Source: CAZUDI01 sp964618975
GTDB taxonomy: Bacteria > Desulfobacterota > Desulfomonilia > UBA1062
Assembly (NCBI GenBank): GCA_964618975.1
Contig: CAZUDI010000016.1
Coordinates: forward strand, 1 to 64,000
Reading direction: 5' to 3'
Length of the DNA stretch: 64,000 bases
Positions 34,060 to 42,206 of the stretch are shown in pieces. Numbering within the stretch: the first letter of the stretch is position 1; the number at the start of each line of letters is the position of its first letter. The notes under the pieces were generated by a model. That model had not been told where the DNA came from. It did not search any database and saw only the letters and a list, made by a program, of their open reading frames with translations. Both the position numbers and the translations under genes were made by a program.

Positions 34060-34149
34060 GGCACCCGCATTGAGCGCTCCAACGCCCAGTGCGGGTGCCT
34101 CCTTCCCTATTCAGACATATAAGCTACCGGAGAAAGCCACCCTCTCCGG
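34060..34149 (-). terminator. Two hairpins after the acyl-CoA dehydrogenase gene
   Basis: CCGGAGA/TCTCCGG (34127-34149) directly follows the stop codon on the minus strand; GGCACCCGCA/TGCGGGTGCC (34060-34099, 20-base loop) comes next. Both are perfect stems without T-tracts. Confidence 0.55.
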
Positions 34150-34164
34150 CCAGACGGCGATACC

Positions 34165-36030
34165 TCAGGAGGCAAAGCTCTCTTCCATGATCTCGATTAC
34201 GGAGAGATCCTCGCTCTTGATGGCCTTGGCCGCCGCATCCACCTCGGGCAGGACATTGCTGCTGAAGAACTTGACACTCGCGAGTTTGCCGGCATAGAAG
34301 GCGGCATCCTTGTTCTCCCGCAGGAAGGCGCGATACTGCTTCACGTCAGCGGCATCCACACCCTTGTCTTTCAAGAGCGCCGCCAGCTTTTCCGAGGCGA
34401 TGCCGGCCTGCCAGAGCAGGAACCAGGCCGAGACCACCTTGCCCATCATCATCAGGAAGGGGTAGGCATGCGCGATGGGAACCATGAACTTGCCTTCCTT
34501 GCCACAGCCGGCAAAGAACATGGCCATCTCGGCCAGCGTATTGACGGCCGCCTGCACCTCGGACGCGATACCCTTGAGCTGTTCGTTCTCGCGGTACTTG
34601 GCGATGGTGTTATTCATCTCCCCCAAGAGGGCCATAAAGTAGGTACCCTTCTTCATGGGGAGTTTCCTGCCAATGAGGTCAAGGGCCTGGATGCCGTTGG
34701 CACCCTCGTAGATCGAGGCAATCTTCTCGTCGCGCAGGAACTGCTGCACCGGGTACTCGGCGCAGAAGCCATAGCCGCCGTACACCTGGACCGCCGTCTC
34801 GCACACGCGGAAGGCGACATCCGAGCAGTAGGCCTTGCAGATGGGGGTCAGGAGCTCGAGCAGGCCCTTCCACTTGTCCTTTTCGGCCTCGTCAGTGGCC
34901 ACCAACTCGCGGTCCACGGCGTAGGACGAGTAATACATCAGGGCCCTGAGAGAATCCACGCTGGACTTCATCCACAGCAGCATGCGGCGCACGTCGGGGT
35001 GCTTGATGATGGGCACCCTGGGGGCCTCGGGGTTCTTGAAATCCTTCATGGAAGAACCCTGCAGGCGCTCCTTGGCATAATTCAGGGCGTGCAGGTAGGC
35101 GATGGAGGCGCTGGTGAGTCCCTGCAGCCCCACACCGATGCGGGCCTCGTTCATCATCATGAACATGACCTTCATGCCCTCGCGCTCGTTGCCCAGCAGC
35201 TCGGCGTAGCAGGCATCGTTGTCGCCGAAGTTGATCAGGCAGGTGGAGCTGCCATGGATGCCCAGCTTCTCCTCGATGCCGGCGATCTCGAAATCGTTGC
35301 GCTTACCCAAGGAGCCGTCACCGTTGGGGATGTACTTGGGCACGATGAAAATGGAGATGCCGCCCGTGCCCGCCGGGTCGCCCTCAATGCGTGCCAGCAC
35401 GGGGTGGATGACATTCTCCACCAGATCGCTGTCACCCGAGGTGATGAACATCTTGGTGCCCTTGATGCGGAAGGTGCCGTCCGGCTGACGGATGGCCCGG
35501 GTGCTCAGGTTGCCGACATCCGTGCCCGCTCCGGGCTCGGTCAGACACATGGTGCCACCGTACTCACCGGTGACCATACGGGTGAGATACTTCTCCTTCT
35601 GCTCCTCGGTGCCATAGGCCAGGATCAGGTGCGCCGCGCCCTCGGCCAGCCCCGGGTAGGAAAGGAAGGAAAAGTTATGCGCGAACCAGTCGTGGGAGGC
35701 GGTGCGTATGATCCCCGGCAGACCCTGACCGCCCGCCTCGGGCGGAAAGATCATGGCGTTCCAGCCGCCCTCGCAAAACAGCTTGTAGGGACGCTTGAAG
35801 CATTCGGGCACATAGACCTGCCCGTTCTCCAGCCGGCAGCCTACCTTGTCCGACTCCTCCAGGGTGGGGAAGATCTCCTCCTCGGCCAGCTTCTGGGCCT
35901 CGGTGACGATCATCTCGAACATATCCTTGGAGAAATCCTGGTAGATGGGGTAGTCACAGAGCTTGTCCGCCTCGAGCATCTCGAACATCACAAACCGCTG
36001 GTCCCTCTCATCAACAATCAGACTTGACAT
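34165..36030 (-). CDS. Large acyl-CoA dehydrogenase with C-terminal extension (DmdC/AcdA-like)
   Basis: 621 residues. An N-terminal helical extension precedes the acyl-CoA dehydrogenase core with MCLTEPGAGTDVGNLSTRA, IKGTKMFITSGD, and QVYGGYGFCAEYPVQQFLRDEKIASIYEGANGIQALDL, in which the catalytic Glu of YEGANGIQ is intact. About 130 extra C-terminal residues match the acetyltransferase-like tail of DmdC-type enzymes (3-methylmercaptopropionyl-CoA dehydrogenase and FadE5 relatives). It probably oxidises a long or bulky acyl-CoA. SD AAGGAGGTACAC. Single-gene unit behind its own promoter. Confidence 0.9.
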   Translation of the reverse strand: MSSLIVDERDQRFVMFEMLEADKLCDYPIYQDFSKDMFEMIVTEAQKLAEEEIFPTLEESDKVGCRLENGQVYVPECFKRPYKLFCEGGWNAMIFPPEAGGQGLPGIIRTASHDWFAHNFSFLSYPGLAEGAAHLILAYGTEEQKEKYLTRMVTGEYGGTMCLTEPGAGTDVGNLSTRAIRQPDGTFRIKGTKMFITSGDSDLVENVIHPVLARIEGDPAGTGGISIFIVPKYIPNGDGSLGKRNDFEIAGIEEKLGIHGSSTCLINFGDNDACYAELLGNEREGMKVMFMMMNEARIGVGLQGLTSASIAYLHALNYAKERLQGSSMKDFKNPEAPRVPIIKHPDVRRMLLWMKSSVDSLRALMYYSSYAVDRELVATDEAEKDKWKGLLELLTPICKAYCSDVAFRVCETAVQVYGGYGFCAEYPVQQFLRDEKIASIYEGANGIQALDLIGRKLPMKKGTYFMALLGEMNNTIAKYRENEQLKGIASEVQAAVNTLAEMAMFFAGCGKEGKFMVPIAHAYPFLMMMGKVVSAWFLLWQAGIASEKLAALLKDKGVDAADVKQYRAFLRENKDAAFYAGKLASVKFFSSNVLPEVDAAAKAIKSEDLSVIEIMEESFAS

Positions 36031-36120
36031 GTGTACCTCCTTGGCATGATTGATTATTCGTATTCAAACCTGAACAGGGGACACCCCGCTGCCAGGCATG
36101 TGTCGCTCACCCCCACCCCG

Positions 36121-36155
36121 GCATATGCGCTTGCGGTATCCGTGGCCGCATATGC
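36121..36155 (-). repeat. Inverted repeat in the dehydrogenase leader
   Basis: GCATATGCG (36121-36129) and CGCATATGC (36147-36155) flank a 17-base loop within the predicted 5' leader. It could be a leader hairpin or a second operator. Confidence 0.5.
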
Positions 36156-36167
36156 TTCACCCCAGAT

Positions 36168-36222
36168 TACATTTGGTAACTAGTGATAACGTTGTTAATA
36201 TAAATTGACATTACTAACTTGT
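36168..36222 (-). promoter_or_regulatory. Promoter and operator of the large acyl-CoA dehydrogenase (site 2)
   Basis: On the minus strand a perfect TTGACA (about 36217-36222), a 17-base spacer, TATATT, and immediately AACAACGTTATC followed by ACTAGTTACC. It matches site 1 upstream of the SDR. Transcription would start around 36187, giving a leader of about 155 bases. Confidence 0.7.
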
Positions 36223-36373
36223 CAAGATCGTTTTTGCCTGATTACCCATCCCTTGTGCCCCCCAGGGGCACCTTTTAAGGCCACAGGATCCTGGACAAGG
36301 GGGCTCCCCCTCGCAGGGTGACGGTTCCTCAACCGCGGTGCCCCACAAGCACATGCGGGTTGTCAGGCAATCC

Positions 36374-36402
36374 TTGCAATTATGCTAAAAAAATGGTATA
36401 TA
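36374..36402 (+). promoter_or_regulatory. Putative promoter of the KamA-like gene
   Basis: TTGCAA and TATATA with a 17-base spacer. The leader to the ATG at 36564 would be about 155 bases and contains the TTCGCTG-AA-CAGCGAA hairpin. Confidence 0.45.
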
Positions 36403-36563
36403 GTTTGGTTATGCGTCTATGGCATTCAATGTTTTTGCGATGCATAAATCGAGGTGAGTCATGGAGTGCCGGCCTTGAGGCCTGCTTGGGGCGGGCATTT
36501 CGCTGAACAGCGAATCCGGGCCGTAGCGCTCGGAATATGTTCTCTCACCAGAGGGGAGTCACT

Positions 36564-37700
36564 ATGACGTGGCAGGAACAGATCGATCAGAGTATCACCA
36601 CAATCGAGCAGTTAAAGGCATTCATCCCCATAAACAGGGATGAGGAACCACAGCTTGAGGAGGTCATTCAGACGCACCCCATGTGTATTCCTCCTTATTA
36701 CCTGTCCCTGATCAATCCCGATGACCCCCACGATCCCCTGCGAAGGATGTCCGTCCCCAACATTGAGGAACTGAACCTCCTGGGATCCTATGATACAAGC
36801 GGCGAGGGCGAAAACACCAAGATGCCCGGACTCCAGCACAAATATCCCCAGACCGCCCTGATCCTCTCGACCAACCGCTGCGCCATGTACTGTCGCCACT
36901 GCTTCCGCAAACGCTTGGTGGGCCTGCCGAACGCCGAACTGCTCGAACGCTTCGATACGGCCGCCCGGTATGTCAGGCAGCATCCGGTCATCAACAACGT
37001 CCTCATTACCGGGGGTGATCCCTTCGTCCTGCCCACCGGTATGATCGGGCAATTCCTCGAGATGCTCGCACCCATCGACCATCTGGCCTTCATCCGCTTC
37101 GGTACCCGCATGCCGGTTTCCCTGCCCCAACGAATCATCGAGGACGACAGTCTGCTGAGGCTCCTGGGCGAACACTCCCGGCCCGAGCGTCGGATTTACA
37201 TAGTCACACAGTTCAACCACCCCAACGAAATCACACCCGAGGCCATCGAGGCCGTAACGGTGCTCTTGGACGCCGGCGTTCTCGTCAACAACCAGACCGT
37301 GCTCCTCAATGGGGTCAACGACCACCCCCGAACGCTGGGAAGGCTGCAGAACGAACTCGTCCGCATCGGCGTTGCCCCCTACTATGTCTTCCAGTGCCGC
37401 CCTGTCAAACGGGTGGTGCATCACTTCCAGATCCCCTTTTCCCGGGGCTACCGGGTGGTGGAAGAATCAAAGCGCCTCCTCAACGGACACAGCAAACGCT
37501 TCAAGTACATGATGTCACACCGCAGCGGCAAGATCGAGATCGTCGCCATCCAGGGCGAGCGGATCTTCTTCAAATATCACCAGGCCAAACACCCCGCCGA
37601 CCTCGGACGCCTCTTCAGCCGCCGCCTTTCTCCAGGCGCAGGCTGGCTCGACGATCTCCGTGAACACGAGGAAGCGTTCATCTGCCAGGCCTCGGGCTGA
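36564..37700 (+). CDS. KamA-family radical SAM protein without the PLP-lysine motif
   Basis: 378 residues. The radical SAM cluster motif CAMYCRHCFRKR (about residues 103-114) and surrounding sequence (PNIEELNLLGSYDTSGEGENT, PQTALILSTNRCAMYCRHC) are those of lysine 2,3-aminomutase-type proteins. Further family segments are VLITGGDPFVLPT, FGTRMPVSLPQRI, VTQFNHPNEITPEA and NNQTVLLNGVND. The C-terminal PGGGGK segment, whose lysine binds pyridoxal phosphate in aminomutases, is absent; the tail instead reads KYMMSHRSGKIEIVAIQGERIFFKY. It is therefore probably a PLP-independent member with another reaction. Start at 36564 after GAGGGGAGTCACT. Confidence 0.85.
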   Translation: MTWQEQIDQSITTIEQLKAFIPINRDEEPQLEEVIQTHPMCIPPYYLSLINPDDPHDPLRRMSVPNIEELNLLGSYDTSGEGENTKMPGLQHKYPQTALILSTNRCAMYCRHCFRKRLVGLPNAELLERFDTAARYVRQHPVINNVLITGGDPFVLPTGMIGQFLEMLAPIDHLAFIRFGTRMPVSLPQRIIEDDSLLRLLGEHSRPERRIYIVTQFNHPNEITPEAIEAVTVLLDAGVLVNNQTVLLNGVNDHPRTLGRLQNELVRIGVAPYYVFQCRPVKRVVHHFQIPFSRGYRVVEESKRLLNGHSKRFKYMMSHRSGKIEIVAIQGERIFFKYHQAKHPADLGRLFSRRLSPGAGWLDDLREHEEAFICQASG

Positions 37701-37850
37701 AGCCGCACCTGCCCCCGGGGATGTCACATGGGCCCTTCTCTTTGACAGGGTCCAGACCTGAGGGGACTGGTCTGATTGGGCGCGCCGTGGTATGTTGGTC
37801 CGGCACAGATAGTCCCCTTGGCCGCGCCGACACGATTGGGTCACAGCCCC

Positions 37851-37938
37851 ATCATCTTGGGTATGAACCCCAGGGCAAGCCTTGGGACCCAACTTTCCGC
37901 TGCAATCAGCGGGAAATTCGGCCCTCAGGCCATTAAAA
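37851..37938 (+). repeat. Dispersed intergenic repeat, copy 5
   Basis: Well preserved: GGGTATGAACCCCAGGGCAA, then CCGCTG-CAAT-CAGCGG hairpin (about 37898-37913), GGGAAATTCGGCCCTCAGGC and CATTAAAAAG. It lies 30 bases before the uridine-phosphorylase-like start codon. Confidence 0.85.
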
Positions 37939-37971
37939 AGGGGGCTCCCTGGGGGGGGGAGACAGGAGACC

Positions 37972-38766
37972 ATGGGCGAAAACAGGTTGTATCACCTCGG
38001 ATTCGGTCCGTCGGACCTCACGGACGAGAGGCCGCAGACGGCCCTCCTGTGCGGCGATCCCCGGCGGGCGCAGCGCATCGCCCGCGCGACCGAAGGCGTT
38101 CGGCTCGTGCGGATGCTCTCTGAAAACCGCGGCCTTGACAGCTACCTGTGCCAGCTGTCCACCGGGCAGACCTTCCTCAGCGCTACGAGCGGTATGGGGG
38201 CACCATCCCTGAGTATCGTGGTCACCGAACTCTTCCGGCTCGGTGTGCGTACGATCATCCGCGTGGGCAGCTGCGGATCGATCCAGGAGCGGGTGCTCCC
38301 CGGCAGCGTGGTGATCGCATCCAGTGCCGTCTGCCGCCAGGGAGCGGCCCTGGATCTGGCACCGCCCGGCTTTCCCGCCGCCGCCGACCCCTTTCTCACC
38401 GTGGCCCTGGCCCGGGCGGCCCGGGAGCTTGACCTTGACTGGCACCTCGGATGCGTGGCCTCGATGGACACCTTCTACGAAGGCCAGGAGCGCCTAGAAG
38501 GCTCCCCGCACCTCCTGCGCTCGCTTGTGGGACGCACCGCGGAATACCGCGCGCTGAACGTGCTGGCCTACGAAATGGAGGCCGGCACCCTCTTCACCAT
38601 GGGGGGGATCTATGGCTTTTCCACTGGCTGTGTCTGCGCCGTGCTGGCCGCACGGTCGCACAGTGAGGAGATCGTACCCGCGGTCAAGGAGCGTGCCGAG
38701 TGGGGTGCCATCCGGGTAGCCCTGGATGCCCTGACGGGATTCATCGCCACACCCGCCCGTCCCTGA
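37972..38766 (+). CDS. udp: Uridine phosphorylase-like nucleoside phosphorylase
   Basis: 264 residues of the nucleoside phosphorylase I family. Signatures: YHLGFGPSDL, ALLCGDPRRAQRIA (phosphate-binding GDPxR), SATSGMGAPSLSIVVTELFRLGVRTIIRVGSCGS (the family signature) and YEMEAGTLFTMGGIYGF (MEA/T ribose-binding motif). It would split pyrimidine, or possibly other, nucleosides with phosphate. The start at 37972 after ACAGGAGACC was chosen; the frame upstream runs through the dispersed repeat. Confidence 0.85.
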   Translation: MGENRLYHLGFGPSDLTDERPQTALLCGDPRRAQRIARATEGVRLVRMLSENRGLDSYLCQLSTGQTFLSATSGMGAPSLSIVVTELFRLGVRTIIRVGSCGSIQERVLPGSVVIASSAVCRQGAALDLAPPGFPAAADPFLTVALARAARELDLDWHLGCVASMDTFYEGQERLEGSPHLLRSLVGRTAEYRALNVLAYEMEAGTLFTMGGIYGFSTGCVCAVLAARSHSEEIVPAVKERAEWGAIRVALDALTGFIATPARP

Positions 38767-38784
38767 ACGGGGCCGCCGGACGCA

Positions 38785-39411
38785 TCAGCGCACGACATAC
38801 CGGGCGCCCCGGCCGCTGCCCACCCTCACGACCCGGCCCGTATGCACGAGCCGACTCACCATTCGGGCCACCCGACGTTGCGAGAGGTTGTGCCGGTGAG
38901 CAAGCTGCTCCAGTGTCACCCCGCCCGGGGAGGCGATCTCCTTCAGCAGCGCCGTATGGAGCTCGTCGAGCTCCATACGCCCCCTGAGGAGGTCCTCATC
39001 GGCTACCAGACGCGCCTCCCGGCCGGAGAGGGGATGCACGGCACTGCCGGCGCGCACATACGTCCTGGCTGGCCCCTGGGGTGATTCCACCCGGTAGGGT
39101 TTGTCCCTGCCCCGGGTGACCTCGCAAATGACCACGCGGACACCGTTGGCCTCCAGGGTGCGTACCCTCAGGCAGGGGGGCGGCTGAATGAGTTCCAGGG
39201 CACGCTGCAGGGCCAACTCCACCTCATGCGGGGCCTCCACGCCGAAAAGCGTGCCGTCATCTTCGACCCCGAAAATTATCGTTCCACCGCGCGTATTGGC
39301 GAAGGCACTGATGAGTCGTGCCAGTTTGAAGTGCCCGGGGGGGCGGACCTTGAACTCGACCTCACTGCCCTCGCCGGTGGCGATGAGTCCCTCAATGACC
39401 TTCCAGTCCAC
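38785..39411 (-). CDS. AlbA_2 (Schlafen-like) domain protein with winged-helix tail
   Basis: About 208 residues. The N-terminal Schlafen/AlbA_2 domain has SEVEFKVRPPGHFKLARLISAFANTRGGTIIFGVEDDGTLFGV and ends near RTYVRAGSAVHPLSG. A C-terminal winged-helix segment (EIASPGGVTLEQLAHRHNLSQRRVARMVSRLVHTGRVVRV) follows. Such proteins are regarded as nucleic-acid-binding regulators. The GTG at 39411 after GGGGGCAGG gives the normal domain start; a GTG at 39483, just behind the rlmH stop, is the alternative. It is the last gene of the rplU-obg run. Confidence 0.75.
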   Translation of the reverse strand: MDWKVIEGLIATGEGSEVEFKVRPPGHFKLARLISAFANTRGGTIIFGVEDDGTLFGVEAPHEVELALQRALELIQPPPCLRVRTLEANGVRVVICEVTRGRDKPYRVESPQGPARTYVRAGSAVHPLSGREARLVADEDLLRGRMELDELHTALLKEIASPGGVTLEQLAHRHNLSQRRVARMVSRLVHTGRVVRVGSGRGARYVVR

Positions 39412-39483
39412 GCCCAACCTGCCCCCACCAACTGTCTCAGGCCCCTTTGCGCCACAGAGTCGCCGCCCGTAGCCATGATCCAC

Positions 39484-39894
39484 CTATTTATGATAGGGCT
39501 CGTGCCTTATGATGGTCAAGGCCCGATAGACCTGCTCCAGGAGCACCACGCGGATCAACTGGTGATTCATGGTCATGCGCGACAGGGCCAGTGTCAGGTC
39601 GGCGCTCCGTTCCATATCCGTCTCGAAGCCTTCCGGGGGTCCCACATAGAAGAACAGGTGGCGCGTTGCGTGGCCCAGGTGTTCCTCGATGAAGGCGGCA
39701 AAGTCCTCCGAGTTCATCTCCCGTCCCCCGGGGGAAAGCACGATATGCAGCCCCTCGCGTCTCTGCAGCCTGAGCCTTTTGGGCTCGATGATCTCACAGG
39801 GCAGCATGCGCCCGATGCGTGTCGCATAATCGGCGACGAGTTCTGCCAGAGGACCCTTGAAGGTCCGTCCGGCAAAGCAGAAGACCAGCCTCAT
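39484..39894 (-). CDS. rlmH: 23S rRNA (pseudouridine1915-N3)-methyltransferase
   Basis: 136-residue SPOUT-class methyltransferase that methylates pseudouridine 1915 in helix 69 of 23S rRNA. It has the trefoil-knot C-terminus with FFYVGPPEGF (SAM-binding G-rich loop), LALSRMTMNHQLIRVVLLEQVYRALTIIRHEPYHK, which is the RlmH signature ending in a conserved YHK. The start ATG at 39894 overlaps the rsfS stop as ATGA; the upstream extension in frame lies inside rsfS. Confidence 0.92.
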   Translation of the reverse strand: MRLVFCFAGRTFKGPLAELVADYATRIGRMLPCEIIEPKRLRLQRREGLHIVLSPGGREMNSEDFAAFIEEHLGHATRHLFFYVGPPEGFETDMERSADLTLALSRMTMNHQLIRVVLLEQVYRALTIIRHEPYHK

Positions 39895-40214
39895 CCCACC
39901 AGCCGTTTGGCCTTCAGCCACATGCCCTCGAGATCGTAGTAGGCTCTAAGGTCCTCCTGGAAGATATGAATCACCAGATCCATGTAATCGAGCAGCACCC
40001 AGCGGCCGAGGTCCAGCCCCTCCTTTCCGAAGGGCTTGCCCACCTCATCGATCACGTGCTCGGCCATGGCCCGAATCTGTCGATCCGACATACCGCTGCA
40101 GATCACGATAAATTCCGCAAAGCTACAGCTGCCACGCACATCCAGCACGACCATGTCCCGGGCCTTCTTGTCCTCCAGGGCCTTCACGACTTGCTCCCAC
40201 AGGGGCTTTTTCAA
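39891..40214 (-). CDS. rsfS: Ribosome silencing factor RsfS
   Basis: 107 residues, the whole DUF143/RsfS domain: DMVVLDVRGSCSFAEFIVICSGMSDRQIRAMAEHV and WVLLDYMDLVIHIFQEDLRAYYDLEGMW. It binds L14 and blocks subunit joining in starvation. The start appears to be TTG (40214) after AGAGGATCTATCG. It is followed by rlmH with a 4-base overlap, the usual genomic pairing. Confidence 0.93.
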   Translation of the reverse strand: MKKPLWEQVVKALEDKKARDMVVLDVRGSCSFAEFIVICSGMSDRQIRAMAEHVIDEVGKPFGKEGLDLGRWVLLDYMDLVIHIFQEDLRAYYDLEGMWLKAKRLVG

Positions 40215-40242
40215 CGATAGATCCTCTTCTTCCTTTTCTATC

Positions 40243-40315
40243 CTATAATCGCTATGGGTCGAAATCCCTTACTACTTGTAGCGTCAAGGGCTTGCCCTGG
40301 GTTCATACCCATGAT
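40243..40315 (-). repeat. Dispersed intergenic repeat, copy 6
   Basis: Minus-strand reading: ATCATGGGTATGAACCCAGG, then GGCAAGCCCTTGACG, hairpin CTAC-AA-GTAG, GGGATTTCGACCC and GCGATTATAGG. The stem CTAC/GTAG replaces CTGC/GCAG of other copies by a paired change, which supports RNA or DNA hairpin formation. Inserted between nadD and rsfS. Confidence 0.8.
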
Positions 40316-40335
40316 CCCGTCTTGAGACTTCCCCC

Positions 40336-40968
40336 CTATGACCGATATAGCCCCTCATCCCTGATATAGGCCTCCACCGCCGGCGGGACGAGATAGCGGA
40401 TGGAGCGTCCGGCGCGCACGAGATCGCGGATGCGTGAGGATGAGATGTCGAGCGGGGTCACATCCACCAGCAGGATCTCCCGCCCGCGCTGGCTGCGGAA
40501 ACCCCTTTTTGTGGGGCTGAAGGCCCGCGCCCGCGTCCCCAGGATCTCGTCCAGATCGGGACGCCGTGCCCCCGGACGCGACATGACCACGAAGTGTGCC
40601 GACTCGAGCAGGCCTTCCACATCGTACCACGAGGCGAACTCATTGAAGGCATCCTGCCCCAGGATGAAGTAAGGCACCGTCTTGTAGTTAGCGCGCACGT
40701 GTTCGAGGGTACGCACCGTGTAGGAGGGCCCGGGCTGCTCCACCTCGAAGGTCAGCACGTCGAAGGCCGGGTTCCCCGCCACGGCCCGCTCCACGAGCCC
40801 GAGACGCCTCTTACCGCTGACGCCGAAATCCAGTTCCTTGTGCGGGGGCAAGGAAGAGGGCACAAACAGGATTCGCTCCAGCCCGAGCGCCTCGCGCACC
40901 TCTTCGGCCACCCGGAGGTGGCCGGTGTGGATGGGATTGAAGGTGCCCCCGAAGATTCCGATCCTCAT
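40336..40968 (-). CDS. nadD: Nicotinate-nucleotide adenylyltransferase
   Basis: 210 residues. The nucleotidyltransferase signature GIFGGTFNPIHTGHLRVAEEV is at residues 4-24, with the C-terminal ISSSRIRDLVRAGRSIRYLVP motif of NadD. It makes deamido-NAD from NaMN and ATP in the step after nadC, whose gene is 8 kb away in this window. The start overlaps the proA stop as ATGA. Confidence 0.94.
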   Translation of the reverse strand: MRIGIFGGTFNPIHTGHLRVAEEVREALGLERILFVPSSLPPHKELDFGVSGKRRLGLVERAVAGNPAFDVLTFEVEQPGPSYTVRTLEHVRANYKTVPYFILGQDAFNEFASWYDVEGLLESAHFVVMSRPGARRPDLDEILGTRARAFSPTKRGFRSQRGREILLVDVTPLDISSSRIRDLVRAGRSIRYLVPPAVEAYIRDEGLYRS

Positions 40969-42206
40969 TGCCGAATCTGGCCGTCTCCGAAACAGATGAA
41001 CTTTTCGATGGTAAGCCCTTCAACCCCCATGGGTCCGTAGGCATGGACCTTGGAGGTGCTGATGCCTACCTCGGCCCCGAGCCCGAACTCCCCGCCGTCG
41101 GAGAAGCGCGTGCTGGCATTGACGAGCACGGTAGACGAGTCCACCCGCCGCAGGAAATCCATGGCCCGGGTGTAGTTTTCCGTAATGATGGCCTCGGTAT
41201 GGTCGGAACCATAGGTCTCAATGTGGTCGATAGCCGGCTGCAGTCCGTCCACCACACGCACCGCCAGGATAAGGTCGAGGAATTCCTCGTACCAGTCTTC
41301 CTCACGGGCGGGTGCAATCCCGGGCACGATCGCGCAGGTTCTCTCGCAGCCCCTGATCTCCACACCATGGGTCTGAAACTGCCGGATCATCTCCGGCAGG
41401 AAGGACTCGGCCAGGGGGGCGTCCACCAGCAGGGTCTCCATGGCGTTGCATACCCCGGGACGCTGGACCTTGGCGTTCAGGCAGATCGGGTAGGCCTTCT
41501 GAAGGTCCGCGTCCCGGTCCACATAGATATGACACACCCCCTTGTAGTGCTTGAGCACCGGGATCTTGGAGTGGGCCACCACGGTACGGATGAGCCCTTC
41601 CCCGCCACGGGGGATGACCACGTCGATGAGATCCTCCAGGGAGAGCATCTCGTTGATTGCCTCGCGGTCGGTCACCGGGATAAAACCAATGACATCGGGG
41701 TCGATGGGCGATCCCTCGAGGGACCTCTTCAACACCTCCACGATGGCCGAGTTGGAGTGAAAGGCCTCCGAGCCGCCCCGGAGTACGACGGCATTGCCGG
41801 ACTTCAGACACAGACCCACGGCATCCGAGGTCACGTTGGGGCGCGACTCGTAGATCATGGCCACCACCCCCATGGGGATGCGCATGCGTCCCACCATGAG
41901 CCCGTTGGGGCGCCTGGTCATGGAGGTGATCTCCCCCACCGGATCGGGGAGCTGGGCGATTTCCTCCAGGGCCCGCGCCATGGAATCGATCACGGCGTCG
42001 CTCAGGGTGAGCCGGTCGATCAGGGCAGCGCTCAGGCCGTTGATGCGGGCCTGCTCAAGGTCCCGGGCATTCGCACCTTGAAGAAAGGCGGCATTTTCCC
42101 TCAGCGCGCGGCCCATGTCCTCAAGCAATTCGGTCTTGGCCGCGCCCCTGACATCGATCAGCGCGCGAGAGGCCTGCCGGGCGCTGGCGGCAATCTTCCT
42201 CACCAT
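40965..42206 (-). CDS. proA: Gamma-glutamyl phosphate reductase
   Basis: 413 residues, aldehyde-dehydrogenase fold. It reduces glutamyl 5-phosphate to the semialdehyde in proline synthesis. Seen: RRPNGLMVGRMRIPMGVVAMIYESRPNVTSDA, GNAVVLRGGSEAFHSN, VIPRGGEGLIRTVV, and the catalytic Cys in KVQRPGVCNAMETLL. Its start shares one base with the proB stop (TAATG), giving a tight proB-proA-nadD series. Confidence 0.95.
   Translation of the reverse strand: MVRKIAASARQASRALIDVRGAAKTELLEDMGRALRENAAFLQGANARDLEQARINGLSAALIDRLTLSDAVIDSMARALEEIAQLPDPVGEITSMTRRPNGLMVGRMRIPMGVVAMIYESRPNVTSDAVGLCLKSGNAVVLRGGSEAFHSNSAIVEVLKRSLEGSPIDPDVIGFIPVTDREAINEMLSLEDLIDVVIPRGGEGLIRTVVAHSKIPVLKHYKGVCHIYVDRDADLQKAYPICLNAKVQRPGVCNAMETLLVDAPLAESFLPEMIRQFQTHGVEIRGCERTCAIVPGIAPAREEDWYEEFLDLILAVRVVDGLQPAIDHIETYGSDHTEAIITENYTRAMDFLRRVDSSTVLVNASTRFSDGGEFGLGAEVGISTSKVHAYGPMGVEGLTIEKFICFGDGQIRQ

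Larger units (their letters stand above)
33636..34164. other. 529-bp intergenic region
   Basis: Between the long-chain ligase and the large acyl-CoA dehydrogenase, both leftward. It holds a dispersed repeat (33887-33970) and two hairpins just after the dehydrogenase stop (34127-34149 and 34060-34099). No gene seen; the remaining sequence shows nothing recognisable. Confidence 0.55.
36031..36563. other. 533-bp divergent intergenic region
   Basis: Left part: promoter/operator and leader hairpin of the acyl-CoA dehydrogenase. Right part: a rightward promoter candidate TTGCAA (36374-36379)/TATATA (36397-36402), spacer 17, and a leader hairpin TTCGCTG-AA-CAGCGAA near 36498-36513 for the KamA-like gene. 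No gene seen. Confidence 0.5.
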
